This document shows positions 6,910 through 13,712 of a stretch of 40,804 nt of DNA, piece after piece. Position numbers and translations under genes: made by a program. The notes beneath the pieces are model-generated. The model did no database searches, was not told where the DNA came from, and saw nothing but the letters and a program-made list of their open reading frames with translations. Every line of letters starts with the position of its first letter. The first letter of the stretch is position 1. Location: positions 1 to 40,804 of IMG/VR virus record IMGVR_UViG_3300045303_000171; one strand, 5' to 3'. This DNA is from a virus.

Positions 6910-7359
6910 GACGGCGCTAGTCCAGCGAGGCACCGGCGGCTCCTCCATGTCCCACGCGATCAGGTCGCCGACCGTCGCCGCCGGAGGCTGCCTGATCCGA
7001 ATGTGGATCGCGTTGATCGACGCCCACTCGCACGTCACGAGCAGCGCCGACAGCGCCCCGTGCCGCCACACGACGCCCTCGCAGCCCTCCACCACCGCCA
7101 TCCCGCGACTGACCCCGAGGCGCATCGGGTACGCCTCCGCCGACTCGCGCAACAGGCCCTCGCTGAGGCCGGTGCCGTAGTGCGACTTCGGGCGCTCGCG
7201 CAGCACATGCACGTGCACCTCGATCGGCCCCGGCAGCATCCCCTCGACCTCGGGCGAGGTGGTCGCTCCGATCACCTCGCGCACCGCCTCCCGCACGACC
7301 TCCTGCAGGGTGCTGACGATCGTCAGGTCGAGCACGAGCAGTGGATCGTCGGCGGTCAT
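6907..7359 (-). CDS. hypothetical protein
   Basis: Product of 150 residues; ATG at 7359 makes an ATGA overlap with the zinc-finger gene upstream. The sequence has a helical N-terminus (LQEVVREAVREVIGATTSPEV), a GPIEVHVHVLRERPKSH segment and a C-terminus ending PPVPRWTSAV. There is no recognised domain. It is the last gene of the replication-associated operon (10010 to 6907). Its TAG lies in the box of the next promoter. Confidence 0.6.
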   Translation of the reverse strand: MTADDPLLVLDLTIVSTLQEVVREAVREVIGATTSPEVEGMLPGPIEVHVHVLRERPKSHYGTGLSEGLLRESAEAYPMRLGVSRGMAVVEGCEGVVWRHGALSALLVTCEWASINAIHIRIRQPPAATVGDLIAWDMEEPPVPRWTSAV

Positions 7360-7565
7360 GCCGCCTCCCAGTACGCGCGGCACTCCTGAATCGCCGCCCG
7401 GTGCGCATCCGACCCCTGCCCGTCGCCGCCGTCCCACGCCGCGTACAGCCGGTTGCGCAGCACCTTCGGCAGGTCGTGATAGTGCCGCCTGCACGCCAGC
7501 ATGTGGTGAGGCACCCGCTTCGTGCAGCCCGGGGCCGGGCACTCGTGCGTCGAATCGTCGTTCAT
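7356..7565 (-). CDS. small zinc-finger protein
   Basis: Product of 69 residues from ATG at 7565, with GAAAGGGAGCG in front. The pattern CPAPGCTKRVPHHMLACRRH (Cys-x4-Cys, then Cys-x2-His) is the signature of small phage zinc proteins; it is followed by LPKVLRNRLYAAW, a conserved helix in that family. The role is unknown, perhaps as a DNA- or RNA-binding adaptor. It sits between the RusA-like resolvase and a hypothetical gene and is coupled to the latter. Confidence 0.75.
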   Translation of the reverse strand: MNDDSTHECPAPGCTKRVPHHMLACRRHYHDLPKVLRNRLYAAWDGGDGQGSDAHRAAIQECRAYWEAA

Positions 7566-7574
7566 CGCTCCCTT

Positions 7575-8456
7575 TCAGAGCAGCGTCAACGCGCTGCCCA
7601 CCTGTTCCTTGCACTCTGGCGAGCACCACGTTACCTGCATCGTCTTCCGCGGCGGAGCCTTGAATGGCTCGCCGCATCCCGCACAGCGCGGCAGGTAGTG
7701 CGACCCGCGCGGCATCGCCTCGTCCTCGTAGCCGAGCACGCTGATCACCGTCCGCGGGTGCGTCCGGTCGAGCGTTACCTTCGTGACGATCGTCGTCACC
7801 TGCGAGTCGTCCTCCCACAGCGCCCCGTCGTTCCCGGCGTCCAGCACCAGCTTCGTCAGGTTGTCGGCGTCCACCCGGCGCATCGTCCCCAGGTGAAACA
7901 CGCAGCCCAGCGCCACGTTCCGGCGGAACGTCGGCAGCGTCGCGAACCGGCACCCGAGCCGCTGCTCCGCCTTCGCCACCCGGCTCGGCGTGAACGACCG
8001 GCCGCCAACCGAGTTGTCCCGGCCCGCCCGCACCCACGCCACCGGCTCACCCGGCACGGTGATCACGAGCGGCTGGCCGACGAACTGGCCCGCCACCACC
8101 CACGACAGCCCGAGGCCGGTCGTCCCGTCCCGCTGCACGGTGATGCCGTCGTCCAGCAACTGCGTAGCGCCGAGCTTGTCTGTCGCGCCGATCCGGAAGG
8201 CGCGCTGCACGATCGACAGCCACGGCCGCTCCAAGTCCTGCGTCGCCAGGTACGCCACCTCGCCCAGCGAGTAGTGGCGACGGATCTGCGCGTCCTCGCG
8301 TGGCGTGAAGCCGTGCTTGTCGGACGCCCACAGGCCCGCCTTCCGCAGCCGCCCCTCCAGGCTCGCGCGCTGCACCCCAAGGCTCGCCGCAGCCAGCCCC
8401 AGGTGGCCCCACGCCTCCACCGCTGCCACCACCTCGTCAATCGTCTGCCGTGGCAT
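7575..8456 (-). CDS. RusA-like Holliday junction resolvase with HTH and zinc-ribbon extensions
   Basis: Product of 293 residues. The centre (about residues 130-245) fits RusA: ITVPGEPVAWVRAGRD, a SFTP segment, then RVDADNLTKLVLDAGNDGAL and WEDDSQVTT with the acidic residues that bind metal in RusA enzymes. RusA cuts four-way and branched DNA during replication, recombination or packaging. The N-terminal 70 residues look like helix-turn-helix domains (VVAAVEAWGHLGLAAASLGVQ). The C-terminus has a zinc-ribbon pair (CAGC, then WCSPEC), absent from standard RusA of about 120 residues. It overlaps the upstream gene by 20 bases and belongs to the replication operon. Confidence 0.85.
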   Translation of the reverse strand: MPRQTIDEVVAAVEAWGHLGLAAASLGVQRASLEGRLRKAGLWASDKHGFTPREDAQIRRHYSLGEVAYLATQDLERPWLSIVQRAFRIGATDKLGATQLLDDGITVQRDGTTGLGLSWVVAGQFVGQPLVITVPGEPVAWVRAGRDNSVGGRSFTPSRVAKAEQRLGCRFATLPTFRRNVALGCVFHLGTMRRVDADNLTKLVLDAGNDGALWEDDSQVTTIVTKVTLDRTHPRTVISVLGYEDEAMPRGSHYLPRCAGCGEPFKAPPRKTMQVTWCSPECKEQVGSALTLL

Positions 8457-9159
8457 CGTCCACCTCCTCGGGCGACGCTACCACGCCGTCCCGACCCATA
8501 GCCAGGTCCGGCACCTTGAACGGCGACCCCTCCGGCAACTCCGGCCGCTGCGCCACCCACCGCCGCACGAACTCGTCGTCATCCTCCAACGCCGGAGGCA
8601 GCGCCAGCCGCGTCGGGCCGCCCACGATCTCCGGCAGCCGCTCGCCCGTCGTCGCGCGGTGCCGCAACAGCGCCTTCACCGCCCGCCGGAACCGCTCGTC
8701 CCGCTCCGGGATCAGGTTCTTCGGGAACGCCTCGCCCTCCGCCGCCGCGCCGCCGTTCGGGGTCAGCCCCCAGTCCTTCCACGACCCCGACGCCTGCAAC
8801 ACCGCCGCGCCGATGATCGGGTCGCTGAACTCCGGCATCGGCCGGTAGAAGCAGCCGCCGCCCTGCCCGACCTCGGCGTACACCTCGGCCAGCCACGCAT
8901 TGGCGGTCACGTCCGGGTCGTCGCCGGAGCCGGTCGTGCGCTCCGTCCACCGCTTCGCGATCTCCGGCCACGACGGCGGAAACGGCGACCCGCGCCGGAA
9001 GAACTCGTCCACGACCACCAGCGCGTGCTCCACCGTCACGTCCGGCGGCAGCGCGCTCGCGACGGCCCGCGCCGCCTCCTGATCGAACGGATCGACCAGC
9101 CTCGGCGGCCACAGCGTCTTGATCCGGGCGTGCACCTTCACCGCGTCGCTCGGCTTCAT
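8437..9159 (-). CDS. putative helicase loader or replication accessory protein
   Basis: Product of 240 residues; ATG at 9159 overlaps the stop of the winged-helix gene (ATGA). The N-terminal region (VKVHARIKTLWPPRLVDPFDQ, then HALVVVDEFFRRGSPFPPSWPEIAKRW) resembles the N-terminal domain of phage helicase loader/inhibitor proteins such as SPP1 G39P, with a final FPP-x-EI segment. The second half is disordered or helical with an acidic C-terminus. Position directly after the replication initiator supports a replication role; identity is tentative. Confidence 0.55.
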   Translation of the reverse strand: MKPSDAVKVHARIKTLWPPRLVDPFDQEAARAVASALPPDVTVEHALVVVDEFFRRGSPFPPSWPEIAKRWTERTTGSGDDPDVTANAWLAEVYAEVGQGGGCFYRPMPEFSDPIIGAAVLQASGSWKDWGLTPNGGAAAEGEAFPKNLIPERDERFRRAVKALLRHRATTGERLPEIVGGPTRLALPPALEDDDEFVRRWVAQRPELPEGSPFKVPDLAMGRDGVVASPEEVDDATADD

Positions 9160-10010
9160 TGCCCCTCGGCCTCCAGCCGGTCAGCCATCTCCACCAGGTC
9201 GGCGAGCGACTGCCCCGGTTGCCGCCTCCCCGGCTTCGACCCGGCTGGCCTGTCGGGGTTCCACTCCCGGCCGCGCTCCAGCGCGATGTGGAACACCCGT
9301 GGCGAGAAGATCACGTTCAGCGACGGCGGCCCGTCCCACCACGGCTCCGCCAGGTTCGCCTCGATCACCCGATCCCACTCGGATGCCTGCAACTCCGGAT
9401 GCTCGCGAACCCGGCCCAGCACCAGCCGCACATGCTCCCTCGGCTTGAGCGTCACCTTCGTCCCGGCCAGCCGGTTGAACGAGCGCACCACGATGTGCAC
9501 GATCTCCAACTCCCCCGACGTGAACCGCCTCCCGAGCAGCACCTTGCCGACGTGCCGACCGCCGCCCAGCATCGGCTCAGGCCCGGCCTCACGCGCGCGA
9601 CCCGCCTCATCCAGAGAGTTCTCATCGAACAGAGCCGTATCCTCTCGTTCTGGTCCCGCACGTCCTGCGGGGTCACCCCGCACCTCCTGCGGGGCCGACC
9701 CAGAAGGATCAGGCCGGTCGATGCGCAGGCGGTACAAGTTCTCCCTTCGACTGCCGTTCGCCCGGGTGCGCTCCTCGCGAGTGATCGCACCGCCATCCTG
9801 GAGCGCCTTCAAGGCCATCTGCACAGACCTCTCGCTGATCCCAGCGCGAGCCGCGATCGTCGCCACCTTCGGATGGCACGAGCGGTCGTCATCGAACCGA
9901 GCGTACGACGCCAGCGCGAAGTAGACCAGCACCGCGTGCGGTCCTAGCTCGGCCACCCAGACAGGCACGATCGCGAACGGCGTCTGCACGACTTGATCAC
10001 CATCAGCCAC
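9156..10010 (-). CDS. winged-helix replication initiation protein
   Basis: Product of 284 residues. The start is GTG at 10010, with GGGAG 7 bases upstream. Residues about 15-95 form a phage replication-type winged helix: VWVAELGPHAVLVYFALAS, SCHPKVATIAARAGISERSV, then LKALQDGGAITREERTR, as in O-like initiators that bind the origin. A disordered linker and a second helical domain (about 165-250, RVIEANLAEPWWDGPPSLN) follow, the usual place for helicase-loader contact. It is the first gene after the dyad-rich non-coding region 10011-10358. That neighbourhood supports an initiator role, though no origin repeats were proven. Confidence 0.75.
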   Translation of the reverse strand: MADGDQVVQTPFAIVPVWVAELGPHAVLVYFALASYARFDDDRSCHPKVATIAARAGISERSVQMALKALQDGGAITREERTRANGSRRENLYRLRIDRPDPSGSAPQEVRGDPAGRAGPEREDTALFDENSLDEAGRAREAGPEPMLGGGRHVGKVLLGRRFTSGELEIVHIVVRSFNRLAGTKVTLKPREHVRLVLGRVREHPELQASEWDRVIEANLAEPWWDGPPSLNVIFSPRVFHIALERGREWNPDRPAGSKPGRRQPGQSLADLVEMADRLEAEGQ

Positions 10011-10030
10011 GGACTAGCTCCCATCTTGTG

Positions 10031-10116
10031 CGACGGGTGCCTGAGTTGGTACTCTGTCCCCGTCGCGTTGGTAAAGCGCCGGGGGAGGGTTAGTGGCCCT
10101 ACGATCCCGGCGCTTT
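10031..10116 (-). promoter_or_regulatory. Two tandem hairpins in the leader of the replication gene
   Basis: Perfect 11-bp inverted repeat AAAGCGCCGGG (10073-10083) with CCCGGCGCTTT (10106-10116), and a 7-bp repeat CGACGGG (10031-10037) with CCCGTCG (10059-10065). Both lie in the predicted 5' leader of the 9156-10010 transcript. The first starts at the expected transcription start, so it may be an operator, attenuator or structured leader. Confidence 0.5.
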
Positions 10117-10118
10117 GC

Positions 10119-10147
10119 GTTCTACGCCCACCACGCGGACGTGTCAA
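10119..10147 (-). promoter_or_regulatory. Sigma-70-like promoter for the replication operon
   Basis: Minus strand TTGACA (10147-10142) and TAGAAC (10124-10119) with exactly 17 bases between them. The -35 is a perfect consensus, and the -10 matches 4 of 6. It differs from the box promoters elsewhere in the window. It would drive the 9156-10010 gene after a leader of about 100 bases. Confidence 0.55.
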
Positions 10148-10177
10148 CGCAAAGTCCTCGCAACGTGCGGGGAAAGC

Positions 10178-10237
10178 GGCGGCGGAGGGAGCTTTTCCGA
10201 CCCGCCTGGTTGGGGTCGGCCCCGTCCCCCCGCCGCC
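10178..10237. repeat. Large nested inverted repeat in non-coding DNA
   Basis: Outer arms GGCGGCGGAGGG (10178-10189) and CCCCCCGCCGCC (10226-10237) pair over 12 bases with one mismatch. Inner arms CCGACCC (10197-10203) and GGGTCGG (10213-10219) pair perfectly, with a TTTT run beside them. It lies just upstream of the replication promoter. It could be an origin structure or a terminator. Confidence 0.5.
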
Positions 10238-10280
10238 TAGCTGAGTGTTCAGGCCAGCCTGCGCGCAATCCTACAGACGA

Positions 10281-10333
10281 GCGGCCCCCGGAGGAACTAG
10301 GATCGGTAGATGAGGGATCCGTCCGGGGGCCGC
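10281..10333. terminator. 12-bp perfect hairpin downstream of the 10359 gene
   Basis: GCGGCCCCCGGA (10281-10292) pairs perfectly with TCCGGGGGCCGC (10322-10333). A nested GGATC/GATCC pair lies in the 29-base loop. It begins 26 bases past the stop of the 10359-10763 gene on the minus strand. No U-run is seen, so it is either an intrinsic-like terminator or part of an origin region. Confidence 0.5.
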
Positions 10334-10358
10334 CGCAGTCAGGGGTTGACCGCCGAGT

Positions 10359-10763
10359 TTACTCCTCGACCCGCCGGACGCGAACCATCCGCATCTTGTG
10401 GCGACGCTCCGTCGCCTCCACGTAGCCGTCCTTCCCGAGGTGGTCCACGAACTCCACCGACGTGACGCGGCCCTCGACCCAGACGCGCACCAGGTCGCCC
10501 TTGTCGAACTCGCCCTCCACCGGCAGCGTCCCGCCGAGCAGCTTCAGGCTCGCCGTCTCCGGAGCCTCGCCGCCAGCGTTCAGCGAAAGCTCACCGACGG
10601 TGCCCGGGATCGGAAGCTGACCGATCTGCTTCTCGATCTCGTCCGCCTGGTCCGCGATCGACGCCTCCGGTTCGCCCTTCGTGTCGCCGCCGTCTCCGCC
10701 GTCGCCGTTGTCGCCCGTGCCCGTGTCGTCCTCGGTGTCGGTGCTGGCCTTCGCCATCTGCAT
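10359..10763 (-). CDS. hypothetical acidic protein
   Basis: Product of 134 residues; ATG at 10763 is chosen for the GGGAGG just upstream (a second ATG lies two codons later). The N-terminal third is very acidic (TDTEDDTGTGDNGDGGD). Then come helices (IADQADEIEKQIGQL) and a beta region (VEGEFDKGDLVRVWVEGRVTSVEFVD) like a small barrel, with a basic C-terminus. The pattern resembles single-domain phage proteins of unknown role. It stands alone between a weak box promoter and a strong hairpin, so it is probably its own transcription unit. Confidence 0.6.
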   Translation of the reverse strand: MQMAKASTDTEDDTGTGDNGDGGDGGDTKGEPEASIADQADEIEKQIGQLPIPGTVGELSLNAGGEAPETASLKLLGGTLPVEGEFDKGDLVRVWVEGRVTSVEFVDHLGKDGYVEATERRHKMRMVRVRRVEE

Positions 10764-10838
10764 CACGCCTCCCGCAGTCAGCAACGCGCAAACGCACGTC
10801 GCGGCCCGCATCCTCCCACCAGCCGAGAGCATGGTCAA

Positions 10839-10859
10839 GCTGTAACGCAGCGTGAGCTA
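10839..10859 (-). promoter_or_regulatory. Degenerate box promoter
   Basis: Minus strand TAGCTCACGCTGCG followed by TTACAGC. The left part matches the recurring box, but the extended -10 TG is displaced, so promoter strength is doubtful. It lies 76 bases upstream of the 10763 start. Confidence 0.4.
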
Positions 10860-10895
10860 TCGGTGGTGCTAGACTCGCCCAGCGGCCCGCCGCCA

Positions 10896-11150
10896 ATGCA
10901 CCCGTCGCCCACCGCGCCCCAGGCCGATACACCCTGGTGCCACCTCCAGTGCGGTACGGGATCCCCGCTCGGCGGCGGGCCGCAGCTATGCTCTCGCCAC
11001 GCACGCGATGGGCAGCCGGTGCCCGCTCCGCTCACACCGGGGTGTACCCGTTCAAGCCGGGTCGCGTGCATGGCCTACTGCCGGACGAGCGACCGCCACA
11101 CCCGCATCGGCCGAGCGTGGTTCACGACCATCGAGGACTGCCGGTGCTGA
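10896..11150 (+). CDS. possible plus-strand Cys-rich small protein
   Basis: An 84-residue frame on the plus strand (ATG at 10896), the only plausible gene on this strand. It has scattered Cys and His (WCHLQC, LCSRH, VACMAYC, a final EDCRC) and third-position GC of about 85% by my count, like real genes here. Against it: no ribosome-binding site or promoter is visible, and the last 76 bases run antisense to the well-conserved end of the 11075-11623 gene. If it is not a gene, 10860-11074 (about 215 bases) holds nothing I can assign. Confidence 0.25.
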   Translation: MHPSPTAPQADTPWCHLQCGTGSPLGGGPQLCSRHARDGQPVPAPLTPGCTRSSRVACMAYCRTSDRHTRIGRAWFTTIEDCRC

Positions 11151-11623
11151 TCGGTCGGCTCGATCCACCCCTTGGCGCGCGCCGACTGCATCAGCGGCCC
11201 CATCGCCCGCGGCTCCTCCGGCACCTCCCGCGCCTCCACCCACACGTCCTCTGCCGTCAACTCGGCCTGCCGCTCAGCGACCCTACGAAGGGCCGCTAGC
11301 GCCCTCATCTTCCACGCCGGGTCAGCGGCCGTGTCCACCCTCGCAATCGCCTCGTCGCGCGCCTGCACGGCCCCCACGGCGTCCCTGACAGGCCCAGCGC
11401 CCCGATCAGGCGCGTCGAAGTCGAAGCGCCCATCGAACTCGGCCTTCAACTCGTGCGCCAACCTCGCCGCCCGGTACGCCTCCCGCAGCGCCTCCGACAC
11501 CTTCCCGGTGCGCAGGAACTCCGTGTAGTCCTGCCCCAGGATCATCCCCCGGATCTCGCGTTCCTCCTCCGGCGTGTACCACGCCGCCGACAGCCCCGGC
11601 GGGCGCACCATCCGGCCGGTCAC
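11075..11623 (-). CDS. conserved phage protein with C-terminal winged-helix-like domain
   Basis: Product of 182 residues; GTG at 11623 gives a GTGA overlap with the gene before it. The C-terminal 80 residues (ALRRVAERQAELTAEDVWVE, then PRAMGPLMQSARAKGWIEPT and HARPMRVWRSL) match a motif common in actinobacterial phages and mobile elements, probably a winged helix ending in RPVRVWRS. The N-terminal half is helical and charged (YTPEEEREIRGMIL). The family seems to have no settled function; DNA binding is inferred. It ends the run of small genes that begins near 13651. Confidence 0.65.
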   Translation of the reverse strand: MTGRMVRPPGLSAAWYTPEEEREIRGMILGQDYTEFLRTGKVSEALREAYRAARLAHELKAEFDGRFDFDAPDRGAGPVRDAVGAVQARDEAIARVDTAADPAWKMRALAALRRVAERQAELTAEDVWVEAREVPEEPRAMGPLMQSARAKGWIEPTDQHRQSSMVVNHARPMRVWRSLVRQ

Positions 11624-11802
11624 AGGCCCGCCTCTCCCTTCGCGATCGAGTACGACGTGTCCGTCTGCTCCCGGATGCAGTCGCCGACGTAGATCAGCGC
11701 CAGCACCTGCGCCTGCTCCAGGTTCCCAGGCTGCTCGCGCTGCGGATGAGCGAGCAGGGTCATAATCGCCGCCCGCGCCTCGTCAAGGTCTTCCTGGGTC
11801 AC
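11620..11802 (-). CDS. small hypothetical protein
   Basis: Product of 60 residues from GTG at 11802, which overlaps the stop of the next gene (GTGA); a GTG two codons upstream (11808) is also possible. The sequence is helical (TQEDLDEARAAIMTLLAHPQ, then LEQAQVLALIYVGDCIREQ). No domain is recognised. The double coupling on both sides supports it being real. Confidence 0.55.
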   Translation of the reverse strand: MTQEDLDEARAAIMTLLAHPQREQPGNLEQAQVLALIYVGDCIREQTDTSYSIAKGEAGL

Positions 11803-12047
11803 GTCCACGGCCGCTCCGCCTCCAGCGCGCGGATCGCCATGATGTGCCGCGCGACCTCGTTCCGGAAGTAGCCGCCCTTCGGCTGGTCCACCAGCAACCG
11901 CTTGATCGACTCGCGCTGCTCGACCACGCCGCCCACCTCGTCCAGCCCGAGCGGCGTCACGAACGCCACCGCGCACCACGCCGACAGCGTTGGCAGCCGC
12001 CGCCCATACGCCGTCCCGATCGACAGGTCACCGCTCACGCCGTCCAT
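11799..12047 (-). CDS. small hypothetical protein
   Basis: Product of 82 residues from ATG at 12047, sharing one base with the upstream TGA. A Gly-rich start (SGDLSIGTAYGRRLPTLSAW) is followed by a helical C-terminus (RESIKRLLVDQPKGGYFRNEVARHIM). The function is not recognised. Confidence 0.5.
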   Translation of the reverse strand: MDGVSGDLSIGTAYGRRLPTLSAWCAVAFVTPLGLDEVGGVVEQRESIKRLLVDQPKGGYFRNEVARHIMAIRALEAERPWT

Positions 12048-12301
12048 CAGACCTCCCGCTTCCGAGTCGCAGGGTTCGCGACGAACTCGCCGTTCGGCAT
12101 CGGCACCTCGCCGGTGACAAGCTGATCGATGTGGACCCGCAGGTGCTCGACCATCGCGCCACGGGATTCCGCCAACTCGCGCCAGTACGCCTCCCGCAGC
12201 CCCGCCGCCGCCAGGTTCCGCAGCGGCGTCTCCGCCGCCACGCCCAGGTTCCGCAGGTTCGCGAGCGCGGCCCGCTGCTCATCGGTGATCTCCAGCGCCA
12301 T
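12047..12301 (-). CDS. small hypothetical helical protein
   Basis: Product of 84 residues from ATG at 12301, overlapping the upstream stop. It starts MALEITDEQRAALANLRNLG and is helical through MVEHLRVHIDQLVTGE, ending in a basic tail. No known domain is seen. Confidence 0.55.
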   Translation of the reverse strand: MALEITDEQRAALANLRNLGVAAETPLRNLAAAGLREAYWRELAESRGAMVEHLRVHIDQLVTGEVPMPNGEFVANPATRKREV

Positions 12302-12519
12302 CAGCCCTGCCCCACTTCATCGTTGTCCGGCTCGTCGTCCGGCTCATCCCCATCCCACGGCTCAAACCCGCCGCCGAACGTCCCGCGCAGGTCGATCCAA
12401 CCGACGTACTCGCCGTCGCGTTCGACCTTCAGGTTCCCCAGGTCGTTGCCGATCAGCGTGTCCGTCGGGCGCAGCCGCCGGTCGGCGAGTAGCAGTAGGT
12501 GAAGCTGGCGCACCGTCAT
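12301..12519 (-). CDS. small hypothetical protein with acidic C-terminus
   Basis: Product of 72 residues. ATG at 12519 shares one base with the upstream stop. It starts MTVRQLHLLLLADRRLRPTD; the last 20 residues are strongly acidic (DGDEPDDEPDNDE). The start resembles small phage proteins whose hydrophobic first helix is followed by a beta strand (LKVERDGEYVGWIDL). Function unknown. Confidence 0.55.
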   Translation of the reverse strand: MTVRQLHLLLLADRRLRPTDTLIGNDLGNLKVERDGEYVGWIDLRGTFGGGFEPWDGDEPDDEPDNDEVGQG

Positions 12520-12791
12520 CAGCCGCTCCCCGGCATCGGCATGAACCCCAGGTCCTTCCCGTTCGCGCGGAAGATCGCGCGCAGGTGAAAGAACACGTTC
12601 GCCAGCGCCTCGGCGTCGTCCTCGTAGCCGTGCATCACCAGCCCACCCCGATGCTCGTCGTTCAGGAACACGACGCACTTCACGTCGTCGCCATACCCCG
12701 GCTGCAGGACCAGCGCACTCGTCATCGCATCGGCCAGCGTCGTCAGCCGATCGTGCGGCTTGTACGAGCGCGTCGGCCGCTCCTCGCTCAT
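12519..12791 (-). CDS. small hypothetical protein
   Basis: Product of 90 residues from ATG at 12791 (ATGA overlap with the membrane peptide gene). The sequence (DRLTTLADAMTSALVLQPG, VKCVVFLNDEHRGGLVMHGY, NVFFHLRAIFRANGKD) alternates helix and strand like a compact alpha/beta protein. No motif allows a function call. Confidence 0.55.
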   Translation of the reverse strand: MSEERPTRSYKPHDRLTTLADAMTSALVLQPGYGDDVKCVVFLNDEHRGGLVMHGYEDDAEALANVFFHLRAIFRANGKDLGFMPMPGSG

Positions 12792-12949
12792 GGCCGCCGC
12801 CCCAGTCGGCGCTGAGCCTCGCGCCGATCGCGGAGCAGGTGCCACGGCTTGATCCCGTAGCTCGTCCACCCGATCACGCTGACGCCGACCACGCACCCGA
12901 TCACGACGCCCGCCAGCCGCAGGCCCGCCTCTGCCAGCACGCCGCTCAC
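12788..12949 (-). CDS. 53-residue single-pass membrane protein
   Basis: Starts at GTG 12949 (GTGA overlap with the preceding stop) and ends in an ATGA overlap with the next gene. The first 30 residues contain one hydrophobic segment (LRLAGVVIGCVVGVSVIGW); the remainder is basic (HLLRDRREAQRRLGRRP). It is coupled on both sides, which strongly supports a real gene. It may be an inner-membrane anchored peptide; holin-like function is possible but unproven, as it is far from any lysis gene. Confidence 0.6.
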   Translation of the reverse strand: MSGVLAEAGLRLAGVVIGCVVGVSVIGWTSYGIKPWHLLRDRREAQRRLGRRP

Positions 12950-13161
12950 CGCAGGCCCCGCGTGCACAGGAAACAGAACCGCAACCCGTGCGGATACTCG
13001 CCGTCCGGCGCAGTCGCGTGCGCCTCGCCGCGGAACGTCTTCCCGCAGCCGTCACACCCGAACGTCACCTGCGCATGATGGCCGCGATGGCCGGGGTCGA
13101 GCTTGCACTCGCCCCCACCGCGCACCGCGCACCCGCAGACCGGAGCCATGATCACCGGCAT
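12946..13161 (-). CDS. small zinc-binding protein
   Basis: Product of 71 residues from ATG at 13161 (an internal ATG at residue 5 is an alternative). Two cysteine-rich parts: CGCAVRGGGECKLDPGHRGHH near the start, and CDGCGKTFRGEA with a later CFLC. The central CDGC...CFLC arrangement is a zinc ribbon. The GHxGxHH part is a motif of phage zinc proteins. Its partner is unknown. Confidence 0.65.
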   Translation of the reverse strand: MPVIMAPVCGCAVRGGGECKLDPGHRGHHAQVTFGCDGCGKTFRGEAHATAPDGEYPHGLRFCFLCTRGLR

Positions 13162-13325
13162 CAGACGGCCCTCCGCTCATCGGCCCGGTAAGCGTCCGGG
13201 TGGCCGTGCTCCGCCGCGTACACGCGAATCTTGTGCGGCGGGCGGCCGGTGCCCTTGCTGGTGCGGCACGGCTCGCCCGGCTCGCTCCGGCAGAAGGGAC
13301 ACGACACGATCAGCGCCTCGGCCAT
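13161..13325 (-). CDS. small zinc-finger protein
   Basis: Product of 54 residues from ATG at 13325, with TGATG-type junctions on both sides. The core VSCPFCRSEPGEPCRTSKG followed by PPHKIRVYAAE matches the zinc motif CPxC-x5-PC then His of a short actinobacterial zinc-finger family. Function unknown, probably nucleic-acid or protein binding. Confidence 0.65.
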   Translation of the reverse strand: MAEALIVSCPFCRSEPGEPCRTSKGTGRPPHKIRVYAAEHGHPDAYRADERRAV

Positions 13326-13651
13326 CAGAAGCCCCCCGCCGCCGCGCGCTCCGCGTACCACTCGGAACCGAAGGGCAGAAGCGCCTCCTCGCGCTCGCGC
13401 CGCTCCCGCGTCTGCTGCTCGCCCCACACCGCCGCATCGACCGCGTAGTACGAGCGCGTCTGCCGCTTCACGTCGCCCTCCCAGTCCGGCTCGTCGTTCG
13501 TGAAGTCGAAGCCGCCGTCGGCGTCGCAGTCCTGAGCGAACAGGATCGCCGCCTCCAGCGTCGCGGCCTCCGCGAACACCTCCGACTCGGACATGAACTC
13601 GCCCGTGTAGTAGCTCGTGAACCTCGCCTCGATCACTAGGGCCTGTGCCAT
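13325..13651 (-). CDS. hypothetical protein, first gene of the 13.65 kb operon
   Basis: Product of 108 residues from ATG at 13651, after a box promoter, leader hairpin and GAGAGGAG. It contains EARFTSYYTGEFMSESEVF, then acidic FDFTNDEPDWEGDVKR, and a helical end (TRERREREEALLPFGSEWYAE). No family is recognised. It heads about nine small coupled genes ending at 11075, a typical early host-takeover cassette. Confidence 0.6.
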   Translation of the reverse strand: MAQALVIEARFTSYYTGEFMSESEVFAEAATLEAAILFAQDCDADGGFDFTNDEPDWEGDVKRQTRSYYAVDAAVWGEQQTRERREREEALLPFGSEWYAERAAAGGF

Positions 13652-13654
13652 CTG

Positions 13655-13712
13655 GCGCTCCTCTCTCTGCGGGGCCTCTCCCCGCACTCCCATTGTACCA
13701 CGTCGTGAGCTA
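13655..13712 (-). promoter_or_regulatory. Box promoter with leader hairpin, copy 3
   Basis: Minus strand: CTAGCTCACGACGTG, with the TAG being the stop codon of the 13710-13988 gene; extended -10 TGGTACAAT (hexamer 13697-13692); leader hairpin TGCGGGG/CCCCGCA with a 5-base loop (13686-13668); then GAGAGAGGAG before ATG 13651. Confidence 0.75.

Noticed and set aside
10031-10240. Possible tRNA or other RNA gene in the structured gap
   Set aside because: The stems do not form a cloverleaf and no anticodon loop or T-loop GTTC sequence is seen; regulatory or origin stems explain them better.
10835-11071. 78-codon minus-strand frame after the 11075 gene
   Set aside because: The start is 3 bases after a stop, but the third codon positions are much less GC-rich than in neighbours, and the product looks random.
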